Positions 27,396 through 37,003 of a DNA stretch of 64,000 nt are shown here, piece after piece. Position numbers and translations under genes: made by a program. The stretch's first letter is position 1, and every line of letters starts with the position of its first letter. The notes beneath the pieces are model-generated. The model was not told the origin of the DNA and did no database searches. It saw only the letters and a program-made list of their open reading frames with translations. This DNA is from Roseiarcus sp963787135. GTDB taxonomy: Bacteria > Pseudomonadota > Alphaproteobacteria > Rhizobiales > Beijerinckiaceae. The stretch covers positions 248,001-312,000 of the forward strand of contig CAWBBW010000007.1 in NCBI GenBank assembly GCA_963787135.1, in the 5' to 3' direction.

Positions 27396-27966
27396 TCACG
27401 CCTTCGTCCACGGCACGTCGCGCCCAAGCCGACCCAGACGTACGAGCCCAAAGTGCCCGTAGAGGTGCGAGAGTGGATAGCTCCCGCCCCTGCGTCGCCT
27501 GGCCTTGTGCTTGAGGCGCAACCACCGGCGCACCCGCGCCGCCGCGTAGGCGTCAAGCGCCCGATACGCCTTGCTGAAAGCGCCTACCGAAAAGTAGTTC
27601 GCCCATCCGCGCAGCATGCGGTTCACTTTGCCCACCAGCGTCGTGGTCTCTTGCCATGTGCACGATCGCTCGGTCAGCGCGTGGATTTTCTCGACCGCGC
27701 GCTGAATGCTCTTCTTTGACGGCCGGTAGCCGATACGGGCTTGGCCGGTCCTCGCCGAATACATCCGACCGAACGTGTACCCCAAGAAGTCGAACTCTCC
27801 TTCCGGCACTTTGCAGATCCGTGTCTTCTCCTCGTTCACCGTCAGCTTCAGCTTGCCCATAATCTCGCGCAGTCGTTGCAAGGCTTCTTCGCCTTTGCCC
27901 CTTCTGCACAGGATCACGAGGTCGTCGGCGTAGGTCACGAGCCGCGTGCCCAGCGTTCGCTCGAGC
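27396..27966 (-). pseudogene. Group II intron B reverse transcriptase, C-terminal part
   Basis: It begins LERTLGTRLVTYADDLVILC with the intact YADD active site, then RLREIMGKLKLTVNEEKTRI, FDFLGYTFGRMY, and the maturase/GIIM domain ending LVGKVNRMLRGWANYFSVGA and WLRLKHKARRRRGGSYPL. It is separated from its N-terminal half by an IS256 element. With one copy of the 8-bp target duplication removed the two parts sum to 1332 nt (443 residues) with no stop. Confidence 0.87.
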
Positions 27967-28061
27967 GAGCTACGCGGGAGACTGGGTGACGGGTATGAGG
28001 AAGGCGGCGTAACGGGGTTGGTGCTGAAGCCACCCGAATCTCCGGAAAGGAGCGTTACGCC

Positions 28062-28119
28062 ATGGACGAGAATAGAGTCGTTTCCCTTCGACAGAAAGGG
28101 GCGATCGATGATCCGCTCA
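28062..28119 (+). pseudogene. IS256-family transposase, 5' fragment
   Basis: It reads MDENRVVSLRQKGAIDDPL after an AAGGAG ribosome site and is then interrupted by the IS110 element. Joined to 29538-30739 it gives 1260 nt, 419 residues plus stop, reading IDDPLTEILRAGARRL across the join. Confidence 0.85.
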
Positions 28120-28380
28120 TGTCTGGACGGCGCCCCTTGATCAAGGGTTTTCTTGCGGCTCTGCGAACATCTCGGGTGCGGTCATGTCTTCGGCCTGTCG
28201 ATGCGGATTTTTCGCCGCTGGCCCTGATGGTTCGTCCGCCTGGCTCTTTGCCTCAATCACCGAAGCGCGCTCAATTGGCGCCGAGCGGATCTCAGGCTTC
28301 CGAGCCTTTCCGTGGTTCACATCACTACTTGGTCACCCTCGATTCCGTCTCGCCTCGCGGCGAAAATCCTTTGCTCAGCG
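28120..28380 (-). ncRNA. Candidate bridge/seeker RNA region of the IS1111-type element
   Basis: The element has only about 47 bp upstream of its transposase but about 260 bp downstream. In IS1111-subgroup elements the guide RNA that sets target choice comes from the non-coding region 3' of the transposase gene. This region is GC-rich with several possible hairpins. Its presence is inferred from position and family. I have not identified the guide loops. Confidence 0.4.
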
Positions 28381-29490
28381 TCAGGCGCTGACCGGCTGGC
28401 CGGCATAAACACCGCCCCGCGTCAGCAGCGCAAAGACGATGCGCGCCAGCTTGTTGGCCAGCGCCACCGCGGTCAGCTTGAATTTGTATTTGACATCCTT
28501 GCGCTCCAGCAGCCGATCGGCCCACACGCGCAGGGCGTCATGATGGCCCTTGCGATGACACAAGACCGCACAGGCCCCGACGACCAGCAATTTACGTAAA
28601 TAGCGATCGCCCATTTTCGAGATGCGGCCGAGCTTCACCTTGCCGCCGCTCGAGTGCTGGCGCGGCGTCAGGCCGAGATAGGCGGCGAACTCCCGGCCCG
28701 AGGAGAAGGCACTGACGTTTTGCACGGTGGCGACGACCGCCGAAGCTGTCACCGGGCCGACCCCGGGAATGGTCATCAGCCGCAGCGCTTTCTCATCGGC
28801 CTTAACCAGCGTCTCGATCTCGGCGTCGACCCTGTCGATCTCTTCATCCAGCGCGTCGATCTGGCGGATCAGCGGCGCGAGCGCCGCGCGGACGCAATCG
28901 GGGACGACGATCTCACCGTTTTCGTCGCAACCGTCGGCGGCCAGGCGCTTGAGCACGTAGGCGTTTTGCGCGCCCTGCGCCGCGATGACGCCGATTTCCG
29001 CCAAATGCCCTCGCAAGGCGTTGAGCGCTTGCGTCCGCTGGCCGACCAGCAGCTCGCGCGCGCCGTGGCGCATCAATTGCGCCTGATTGTCGACCGAACG
29101 CACTGCCACAAACCGCATATTCGGACGCCCCAGCGCCTCGCAGATCGCCGCGGCGTCGACGGCGTCGTTCTTGTTGCGGCGGACGAAGGGCTTCACATAG
29201 GCAGGCGGAATCAACTTAACCGAAAAGCCAAGCCCGATCAGCGCCCGCGCCCAATGATGCGCCGAACTGCAAGCTTCTAGGCCAACTAGGCACGCGGGAA
29301 GCGAGGCGAAAAACTTCAGCAACTGGCCGCGCCGGACAGGTTTGGCGACAATCACCGCGCCTTGTGCGTCAACGGCATGAACCTGAAATACGTTCTTGGC
29401 GATATCCAGACCAACGCTGGTGACAGAAGACAGGTTCTTGATAGACTTGCCCACGGACGGCTCTCCATCTGACGGTTGTTTCACCGACAC
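28381..29490 (-). CDS. IS110-family transposase (IS1111 subgroup)
   Basis: A 369-residue DEDD transposase. The RuvC-like domain starts VGLDIAKNVFQVHAVDAQGA and continues CLVGLEACSSAHHWARALIG, then PPAYVKPFVRRNKNDAVDAA with catalytic acidic residues. The C-terminal Tnp-20 domain has LMTIPGVGPVTASAVVATV and FAAYLGLTPRQHSSGGKVKL, where the conserved serine is located. The frame is complete, so this copy may be active. Confidence 0.93.
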   Translation of the reverse strand: MSVKQPSDGEPSVGKSIKNLSSVTSVGLDIAKNVFQVHAVDAQGAVIVAKPVRRGQLLKFFASLPACLVGLEACSSAHHWARALIGLGFSVKLIPPAYVKPFVRRNKNDAVDAAAICEALGRPNMRFVAVRSVDNQAQLMRHGARELLVGQRTQALNALRGHLAEIGVIAAQGAQNAYVLKRLAADGCDENGEIVVPDCVRAALAPLIRQIDALDEEIDRVDAEIETLVKADEKALRLMTIPGVGPVTASAVVATVQNVSAFSSGREFAAYLGLTPRQHSSGGKVKLGRISKMGDRYLRKLLVVGACAVLCHRKGHHDALRVWADRLLERKDVKYKFKLTAVALANKLARIVFALLTRGGVYAGQPVSA

Positions 29491-29537
29491 CCATCATGGC
29501 ACGCCGATGCCGCTTCGGGGCGCCGTCCACTCCATCA

Positions 29538-30739
29538 CCGAGATTCTACGGGCTGGCGCGCGACGGCTGATTGCCCAGGCGGTCGAAGCGGAATTCGAGA
29601 CATTCCTGGCCACGAACGCCGAGCTGGTTCTTTCCGACGGTCGTCGGCGCGTGGTTCGCCACGGGCATGATCCGGTCCGCGCGATCCAGACGGGGATCGG
29701 ACCGGTGGACGTGCAAAAGCCGAAGGCTCGCGATCGGGGCGCGACGACAGGCGCGCGGATACGCTTCACCTCGCATATCCTGCCCAAATGGGCGCGGCGC
29801 ACGAAGAGCCTCGACGCGCTGCTGCCGGTCCTCTACCTGCGCGGGATTTCCGCGGGCGACTTCCAGGAAGCCCTTTCCGCATTGCTCGGCAAGGACGCGC
29901 CCAACTTGTCGTCGGCGGTGATCGCGCGCCTCAAGGGCGAATGGGAAGACGAATATCGCCAATGGCAGAGGCGCGATTTATCGGCGCGCCAATACGTCTA
30001 CGTTTGGGCGGACGGCGTCTATTTGCAGGCGCGAATGGAGCCGCAGGCCGAATGCATGCTGGTGCTGATCGGCGCGACGCCGGAGGGCAAGAAGGAGTTG
30101 ATCGGCTTTCAGACAGGCATGCGGGAGAGCGCGCAGAGCTGGAAGGAACTGCTTGTCGACTTGAAAGCGCGCGGCTTGGCCGTCGCGCCGCAAGCCGCCA
30201 TCGGCGATGGCGCGCTCGGGTTCTGGAAAGCGCTCGACGAGGCGTTCCCGACGACGCGTCATCAGCGATGCTGGCTGCACAAGACACTCAACGTGCTCGA
30301 CAAGCTCCCGAAGTCGATGCAACCCAACGCGCACAAGGATCTGCGCGAGATCTGGCTGTCGCCGAACCGGGCCGCGGCGGAAGCGGCGATGACGACATTC
30401 GCCGAGAAATACGCGCCCAAATACGACAAGGCCATCGAATGCCTGATCAAGGATCGTCCGACCCTGCTGACGTTCTTCGACTTCCCCGCGGATCATTGGG
30501 ACCATTTGCGAACCTCGAATCCGATCGAGAGCGTGTTCGCGACGGTGAGGCATCGCACCGTCCGCATGAAGGGCGCGCTGTCGCAAGATACCGCGCGTCT
30601 CATGGTGTTCAAACTGGTGATGGCGGCGTCGAAGACCTGGCGGAGATTGCGCGGTCAGAACCAGTTGCCGAAAGTCATCGACGGTGTAAAATTCAAAGAC
30701 GGAATCGAAGAAGCCGCCGATATGAAATCCGCCGCTTGA
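29538..30739 (+). pseudogene. IS256-family transposase, 3' part
   Basis: It continues as TEILRAGARRLIAQAVEAEF and holds the DDE domain: VWADGVYLQARMEPQAECML, IGDGALGFWKALDEAFPTTR, HQRCWLHKTLNVLDKLPKS and the Glu region SNPIESVFATVRHRT. An open frame now starts inside the IS110 end (MPLRGAVHSITEILR at 29508), so a slightly altered protein could still be made, but the native first 19 codons are lost. Confidence 0.87.
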
Positions 30740-30779
30740 CTCACTCCGTCACCCACTTTCCCGCATAGCTCGCTCGAGC

Positions 30780-31540
30780 CCGAACATCTTCCATCCCAGC
30801 ACGAACCGGCGCATGTAAATGTTCGCCAGCAGGGGTGAGATGGGCGAGCCCTGCGGAATGCCGCGCCGCTTGTCCCGCGCCTCGGTCGTGCGCGTCTTCC
30901 GACCCCGATCGTCGGTTTCTTCGACAGGGCAATCCAGCCACATCCTGATCAGATGCAGCACGCGCCGATCAACGATCCGGCGCGCTACCGACTTCATAAG
31001 CTCGGCATGGGGAATGCTCCCGAAGTAGTCCGCGAGGTCGGCGTCCACCACGTCCGGATGGCCGCGAAACAGCTGCGCTTCCACCTCGACCACCGCCTGT
31101 TGGGCGTTTCGCCCGGGACGGTAGGCGTAGAGTTCCGGTGGAAGATCGGCTTCGAAGATCGGCTCCAGCACCAGCATCGCTGCCGTCATGCAGACCCGAT
31201 CCCGCAAGGTTGAGATGCCCAGCGGCCTGAGCTTGCCGTTGGCCTTCGGTATGTACACGCGCCTGATTGGTTCCGGTCGGTAAGTCTCCTGCCTGAGCGC
31301 AAGCGCCAGTTCGCCCAGCCATCGCTCAACCCCGTACGCCTCGACGGCCTCGAAGTCCTGACGGTCCACGCCCGGCGCGCCCTTGTTGGAGCGGCACTGG
31401 GCATAGGCATGCGCCAGAATGTCCTCGCGGCTGATCTTGTCGTAGAGGGCGTAGAAGCGGTAGCCGGGTTCTGCCTTCGCTTTCGCGTGCAACGCCGTCT
31501 GCAGTTTCTGAACGCTGTCCGGAGTTGATAGGTTGCCCAA
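30780..31540 (-). pseudogene. Group II intron B reverse transcriptase, N-terminal part
   Basis: It starts MGNLSTPDSVQKLQTALHAK and contains RT motifs NKGAPGVDRQDFEAVEAYGV, RRVYIPKANGKLRPLGISTL, VLEPIFEADLPPELYAYRPG, DADLADYFGSIPHAELMKSV, GIPQGSPISPLLANIYMRRF and VLGWKMFGLE. The target of the IS256 element lies inside LER. Translation now ends a few codons into the IS. Confidence 0.87.
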
Positions 31541-31862
31541 TCTCCAGGTCCCTCGCTGCGTCTTGCGTCTGTCTTGAACTGAGGTCCCTTCCCTCCCCCG
31601 GCGTTATCCGGCTTCAGCGGTACTACGAACCTCTCCGCCACCCCATGAGGCCCGGCCCATCCCTCGCGGGCGTCCGGTTGGTCATCCCTGACCGCGCCAT
31701 GGGGCTTCCCGTGTTGCGCGCGCTTTCCTTCATGTACGTGCCGCCGCCAGTACCCCGGTGCAGCGACTGGGCGTCGTCTTCGCTCATCTCACCCACCCGT
31801 ATCAGCCTTCCCCGAAATTGCGGTCGGGTCGGCCTGCACATCGTCCTTTTCGAGATCCCATG
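31541..31862 (-). other. 5' region of group II intron B
   Basis: About 320 bp upstream of the intron B reverse transcriptase without a gene, rich in short inverted repeats, consistent with intron domains I-IV. The 5' splice site is not certain. A GTGCAGG on the minus strand near 31840 is one candidate. Confidence 0.4.
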
Positions 31863-31930
31863 AGGCTGGGTGGCTAGCGACCGGCGATTTGGGAGGATGA
31901 GGTCGCTGACCACCAACTCTGGAGGCGACC

Positions 31931-33097
31931 ATGAAAGACGTAGCTGATCAATCCGTAGCACCGACCACGATCCGGGCCGATCTTCGCGCAATATTTGTCT
32001 CATTGGAACTGAGCCGATCGACCTGGCTGGTCACGTCTTTGTCGCCAGGCCGCGGGGAGAAGATGTCAAAGCACAGCGTGTCTGCCGGGGATATCGCTGC
32101 GCTGCTGGCGCGTTTTTCGGAGCTCAGAAAGAAAGCGTGCGCGCGGACCGGAAAATCCTTCCCGATCATCGTCATTCAAGAAGCGGGGCTGGACGGCTTC
32201 TGGATTCACCGTGTCTTGCTGAGCGAAGGAATTGAGAGCCACGTTGTCGATGCAGCTTCGATTGCGACGTCGCGCCGGAGGCGTCGGGCGAAGACCGATA
32301 GAATCGATGGCGAGACGTTGCTTCGCGCGCTGCTCGCCCACAAGCGCGGCGAACCGCGGGTCTGCTCAATGGTTCGGGCCCCGACGCCTGAAGATGAAGA
32401 CCGCCGCCGGATTTGCCGCGAGCGTAAGGTGCTGATCATGGAACGGGTTCAGCACGTCAACCGGATCAAAGGATTGCTCTTCTCTCAGGGCGCATCTGGG
32501 TATGAGCCGTTGCGTCGCGATCGGCGGGCGCGGCTGGATGCGCTCCAGACTGGCGATGGCCGTCGCTTACCCCAACATCTCAAAGCCCAGGTTTGTCGAG
32601 AACTCGATCGGCTCGAATTGCTACTCGAGCAGATCAAGGCTGTGGAGGCCGAGCGAGACGCGCTGCTCGGCGCAGAACAAACCAAAGCGTCCGCCCCGCC
32701 GCCGATGTTGCTGGGAGTCCATGGCGTTGGGCCGGAGTTCGCTTCGATCCTCTGGTCGGAAGGACTCTCCCGACACTTCGATAACCGTCGACAGGTCGCC
32801 GCTTATGCCGGTCTTGCCCCGACCCCTTGGCAAAGCGGGTCGGTCAATCGTGAGCAGGGCATCTCGCAATCGGGCAACTCGCGACTTCGGACAACGATGA
32901 TTCAGCTCGCGTGGCTTTGGCTACGCCATCAGCCGCGCTCGGCGCTCACCCTCTGGTTCCAGAACCGAATCGAACGTAACGGCGGTCGTCGGCGCAAGAC
33001 GACGATCGTGGCGCTGGCGCGAAAACTACTTGTCGCGCTCTGGAAATATGTGAGCGCCGGAGTCGTGATCGAAGGCGCAATGATTAGGCCTTCCTGA
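31931..33097 (+). CDS. IS110-family transposase
   Basis: A 388-residue transposase of a different IS110 group from the one at 28381. The RuvC-like part has FVSLELSRSTWLVTSLSPGR, VIQEAGLDGFWIHRVLLSEG and RRRRRAKTDRIDGETLLRAL. The C-terminal domain has MLLGVHGVGPEFASILWSEG and AAYAGLAPTPWQSGSVNREQ, then GISQSGNSRLRTTMIQLAWL. A GGAGG site precedes the ATG. The element ends are not defined. The left end probably lies near 31862, next to intron B. Confidence 0.9.
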   Translation: MKDVADQSVAPTTIRADLRAIFVSLELSRSTWLVTSLSPGRGEKMSKHSVSAGDIAALLARFSELRKKACARTGKSFPIIVIQEAGLDGFWIHRVLLSEGIESHVVDAASIATSRRRRRAKTDRIDGETLLRALLAHKRGEPRVCSMVRAPTPEDEDRRRICRERKVLIMERVQHVNRIKGLLFSQGASGYEPLRRDRRARLDALQTGDGRRLPQHLKAQVCRELDRLELLLEQIKAVEAERDALLGAEQTKASAPPPMLLGVHGVGPEFASILWSEGLSRHFDNRRQVAAYAGLAPTPWQSGSVNREQGISQSGNSRLRTTMIQLAWLWLRHQPRSALTLWFQNRIERNGGRRRKTTIVALARKLLVALWKYVSAGVVIEGAMIRPS

Positions 33098-33646
33098 CGA
33101 CAGGCCCGTCTTCAACCCCATCCAATACCGTAATCCTCAGGACGTGATCAGTCCTGACGGATCCAGGTGGACGAACCGAAGCAAGCCGTGGCCTGAAACG
33201 CCGTTTTCGAGAAAGGTTCTCGTCTTCCTGAGCCCTGCCCGCCGCAAGCGGGATGTTGGTGCAGCCGTCGCGAACGGCGACCGTATGTGAGGTTGATCGT
33301 GCTCGGAAACGAGCCGCGTCACGCAAGAGGGTTCAGAACCTCGGATACCGGTCAAACCGCTGGAGACTAATCACCCGGAAACGACCCACTTGACTGCCAC
33401 CTGCTCATGTGAGGCTTGCTCGGCGTTCACTCGCGTTGCGGCCCGCACACTCGCGCCGTCACCTATATGTGACGCGCTATACCGAAGGCTTCAGCCATTT
33501 CGTCACCTCCATGACTGCTCCGGTTGCTTCCGGCTGGAGCGTTCGCCGGGTGGGGCTCTCACCCACTGGAAAGCGCCGCCTTTCCACGGCGCACGCAAAA
33601 AGCGGACATTCGCCAACTCGGACCCAAAACAGGCCTTCGGGCCCTC
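33098..33646. other. Non-coding stretch after the IS110 transposase
   Basis: About 550 bp with no supported gene. The first 300 bp probably belong to the IS110 right end and contain strong hairpins (for example GAGAAAGGTTCTC near 33213-33225). The rest has stems such as GGTGGGGCTCTCACCCACTGG. It may hold a guide RNA of the IS, but I see no proof. Confidence 0.4.
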
Positions 33647-34714
33647 CTATTCTCCGAACGAAAAGATGTGCTTCCAGTCGTTCTTCATGCTGATGACGAA
33701 CCAGCCGTCCTTCTTCGCCTCATCGTAAAGCGCCTGGGTGAAGGTGCCGACCTTGGTGTCCGGCAGCCCCTGCGCCGGCCCGTAGGCGTATTCGCGCTGC
33801 GGCGTCGTCGTGCAGCACGAGCATCGCGAGCCGCGCGCCGTCGCCGGCCTTGGTATATTCCAGCATCTGCCGGTCGCCGGTCGAGTTGCCGAAGGCGGCG
33901 AGCGGCCGGCGGCCGATCATCGAGATGAATGCCCTCGGGCTTGCCGGCGTAATTGTCGTTGAGCAGCAGCTTCGGCTCCTTGGTCAGGAACGGCTTGCCG
34001 TCCTTGTCGTAGCCGTATTTCGACGCCGCCCGCCGTGCCGACGACCTGCTCGGGCGGAATGCCGTAGACGCGCTCGCGAATAGACGCGCACGAAATCCTG
34101 GCCGCCGCCGGTGACGATGTAGGTCTTGAAGCCGTTGGCGCGGAAGATATTGCAGCACCTCCTGCATCGGCTGGTAGGTGAGCTCGGTGTAGAGCCGCTT
34201 CCAGCGCGGATGCTTGGCGGTCGTCGATCCACGCCTTCGCTTCGGCCTCGAACTCGTCGACCGTCATGCCGGTGAGCGTCGCGGCCAGCGATCTTCTCGA
34301 GGTCGTGCATCGACAGTTTCGCGATCGCCTCGCGGTCGCCCGAGAGCACGGTCTTGAACGGCTCGACGTTCTGCGAGCTCCGGCTTCTCCTTGACCACGA
34401 CCGGCACCCGGTCGAGGCAATAGACGACCTGGGTATACATCGGATGCTCGACCCAGAGCGTGCCGTCCTGGTCGAAGGTCGCGATGCGCTCCTCGGGCGG
34501 GACGAAACTCGGGCTCGACCGCGTCGGTGGTCGCGTGGACGAAATCGAGGATCGCCTGCTTGGCCGGCCCGTCGTTCCACGATGCGAAGCGGCGTTGCGG
34601 GCTGGGCCCTCGGCGCTCGTTGCGCAGAGGAGCGCGGGCAGGGCCGGCAAGCGTTGCAAGGGCGCCGAGAATAGAGCCGGCGGCTAAGGTGATCGGAATT
34701 CGGAGGAGAGGCAT
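33647..34714 (-). pseudogene. HAD-superfamily phosphatase with many single-base insertions
   Basis: The frame can be followed only by switching about eleven times. Pieces include a signal peptide (RIPITLAAGSILGALATLAG), AILDFVHATTDAVEP, RIATFDQDGTLWVEHPMYTQ (catalytic Asp-x-Asp), FKTVLSGDREAIAKLSMHDL, TGMTVDEFEAEAKAW, NGFKTYIVTGGGQDFVRV, KYGYDKDGKPFLTKEPKLLL and AAFGNSTGDRQMLEYTKAGD. Each shift that I could place is an added base. HAD proteins of this type are commonly encoded next to arylsulfatases. Either a pseudogene or badly corrected sequence. Confidence 0.8.
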
Positions 34715-34873
34715 CAATCGTGACTCTCCTGTTGGGAACTGAGCGTTGAACTGCCGCGCCTGGCGTCCCTTGGCAATCGAGGAACGCCGTTCGCAGCGGG
34801 GCGCTACGAGTCTTCGAAATCCGGCCCACGAGGAACGGGCGACGCTGCCGGCCCGCTCGTTTCGACATTGGGC

Positions 34874-36635
34874 TCACTCGGACGGATGTCGCCCGATGGC
34901 AGCCTTGATCTCGCGTCGAGGACCTGCGTGAGATTGTAGCTCGCCGGCGCCTGCATGCGGCGGGAACTCCCGCAGCGTCTCGAACCACTTCTAGCCAGAG
35001 CTGCTGGCCGATGGGGAGCATGTTCCAGTCGTAGAGATAGGCGGTCGATCGGGCGGCGAGTCGCGCCGCCGATGCTCAGCGCAGTCTTCTGGGCGAGCCC
35101 GACCGCCTGCTCGAACGGATCGCGCTTGATGTTCTGCACTAGCGTCCAGTGCAAGCGGCATGAGAGGCAGAATCCAGCCCGTCGCGCCCGGCTGCGACAT
35201 CGTGGTAGTACATCTTCCAGTTCTTGTAGCGCACCGCGGCGGGCGTCGCGCCGGAGAAGTAATAGAAGACGTCGCGCGCCGACTTGTCGGATTTGCCGGT
35301 CGAGGTAGTCGATGCTGGTTGACGCCGTCGAGAGTCGTCTTGACGATGCCCGGGTAGGCGCCCTGCTTCGATCTGCGGTCTTGAGGTCGTCGCCCTTGGG
35401 CCCGCCGGCGATCTCGACGAAAGTGGGCAGCCAGTCGAGCGACGCGAACATCTGGTTGTGTGAGCGTGCCCGGCTTGATGTGCCCGGCCAGCGGATCGAC
35501 CAGCGGCACGCGATAGCCGCCTTCGCAGGCTTCACCCTTCTGGCCCATGAACGGCGTCACGCCGCCGTCGGGGAAGGTGATCGCCTCGGCGCCGTTGTCG
35601 GTGGTGAAGACGACGATCGTGTTGTCGAGCTGGCCCATGTCCTCGAGCTTCTTCAGGACATAGCCGACATTGTCGTCGAGCTGCTTCATGCCGGCTTCGT
35701 TTTCGCCCCAGTCCTTGCCGCCGGGCTCGCCGACCATCGCCTGATATTTCGGCGGCAGCATCGTCGTGATGTGCATGCGGGCGGGGTTGTACCAGACGAA
35801 GAACGGCTTGCCGGTTTTCTTCGGGTCGTTGCGGTCGAAGAAGTCGATCACATGCGACGAGATTTCCTCGTCCACCGTGCGCGACCTCTCCAGCGCCGAG
35901 CGGGCCTTCGTCCTTGCACGTCTGGTTCGCCTGGGTTCCGTCCGACGAGGTGCACGAGATCATCGGCCTCGGCGGGGTCAAGCAGACGGTTGTGGCCGGA
36001 TCGACGGCGCCCGGCGGATCGGACAGTCCCGGAACCGGCGCATTCTTGCACGGGGGCGCAATCGCCTACGTGTTCCTGTCCTTGTTGATGTCCGGGAAGC
36101 TCACCTGCTCCATCGCGTCGAGATGGTAGAGGTAGCCCCAGAATTCCTGGAAGCCATGGGCGGTCGGCAAAGCCTCAGTGTGGTCGCCGAGATGGTTCTT
36201 GCCGAACTGGCCGGTCGTATAGCCGAGATCGTGCAGGAACTTGGCGACCGTCGGCGTGCCGGGCTTGAGATAGGTCGGGCTGCCGGGCAGTTGCGGGGGG
36301 ATCATCCCGGTGCGCAGCGGATACATGCCGGTGAAGAAGGCGTTGCGGCCCGAGGTGCAGCTCTGCATGGCGTAATAGTCCATGAACTGGCCGCCCTCTT
36401 GCCCGATCCGATCGATGTTCGGCGTTTCGCCGAGCGAGAGGCCGCGGTGGTAGAGCCCGACCTGCATCCAGCCGATGTCGTCGGCCATGATGAACAGGAT
36501 GTTGGGCTTCGACGTCGTCTGCGCCGTTGCGGTCGCTGTCGTCTGCGCCATCGCGCTCGACGCTGGCAGCGCCGACGCCGTCGCTAGCGCGGCGAGCGCC
36601 GCACCGGCCGTCAAGAATGTTCGCCACAAACTCAT
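34874..36635 (-). pseudogene. Exported arylsulfatase with many single-base insertions
   Basis: The first 190 residues are clean: signal peptide (TFLTAGAALAALATASALPA), KPNILFIMADDIGWMQVGLY with metal-binding Asp residues, and the sulfatase signature CTSGRNAFFTGMYPLRTGMI. There the catalytic Cys, in C-T-S-G-R context, would become formylglycine. After DINKDRNT a TAG stands where a Gln codon is expected. From about 35900 downward about ten added bases split the rest (KPFFVWYNPARMHITTMLPP, VVFTTDNGAEAITFPDGGVT, FASLDWLPTFVEIAGGPKG, YLYDWNMLPIGQQLWL). The start at 36635 uses the GGAG six bases upstream. Confidence 0.82.
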
Positions 36636-36760
36636 CGCCATCTCCACTTTGCTTTGCTGCCCGGTGTTGAGGGTGGGCCGCGTCTCTCCTGGCGCACCGC
36701 CTGGAACGCTGCGCGTGAAGCGAGTCGCATTTATCGCCTTCTTCGCACACCAGACTAAAC

Positions 36761-36800
36761 CAACTAGGTCAATTCCTTATCAACTAGGTCGATTCCTTAT
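36761..36800. promoter_or_regulatory. Two adjacent 20-bp direct repeats upstream of the sulfatase gene
   Basis: CAACTAGGTCAATTCCTTAT is followed at once by a copy with one change. The repeats lie about 125 bp upstream of the sulfatase start in an A/T-rich patch. A 20-bp period (about two helical turns) fits binding of a regulator on one DNA face. This function is inferred. Confidence 0.45.
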
Positions 36801-37003
36801 GACGACTCCACGACGCGCGCCTGCGACGTTCTGTCGCGCCAAGTTTCGCGCTGGCGTTGAATGCTATTCGCGTTCCCCAATGCGAGTTCGCTATCGCGAT
36901 CTGAATGACCCCTTTACGTCGACTCCGCCCGCTTAATCCGTTCAGACGAACGGCGCCGCGCCTTTCGCTTCACCCGGGTCCGTTGATGCCGAAAGCCGAA
37001 GGC

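Larger units (their letters stand above)
28120..29537 (-). mobile_element. IS110-family (IS1111 subgroup) insertion sequence
   Basis: About 1.42 kb inserted in the IS256 transposase gene. Sub-terminal inverted repeats GGACGGCGCCCC (28125-28136) and GGGGCGCCGTCC (29517-29528) lie a few bases inside the ends, the hallmark of the IS1111 subgroup. No target duplication beyond an ambiguous TCA is seen. The boundaries are known to within three bases because of that TCA. Confidence 0.85.
27967..30771 (+). mobile_element. IS256-family element, itself interrupted by an IS110/IS1111 element
   Basis: The ends are 26-bp imperfect inverted repeats (27967-27992 and 30746-30771, three mismatches, starting GAGCTA). 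An 8-bp direct repeat, GCTCGAGC, flanks the element at 27959-27966 and 30772-30779, as expected for IS256. It sits in the group II intron B reverse transcriptase. The transposase gene inside is split by a second insertion. Confidence 0.88.

Noticed and set aside
23957..31862. Single composite transposon or integrative element carrying the whole mobile region
   Set aside because: Each element has its own ends and target repeats and they are nested or adjacent; no common outer repeat was seen.
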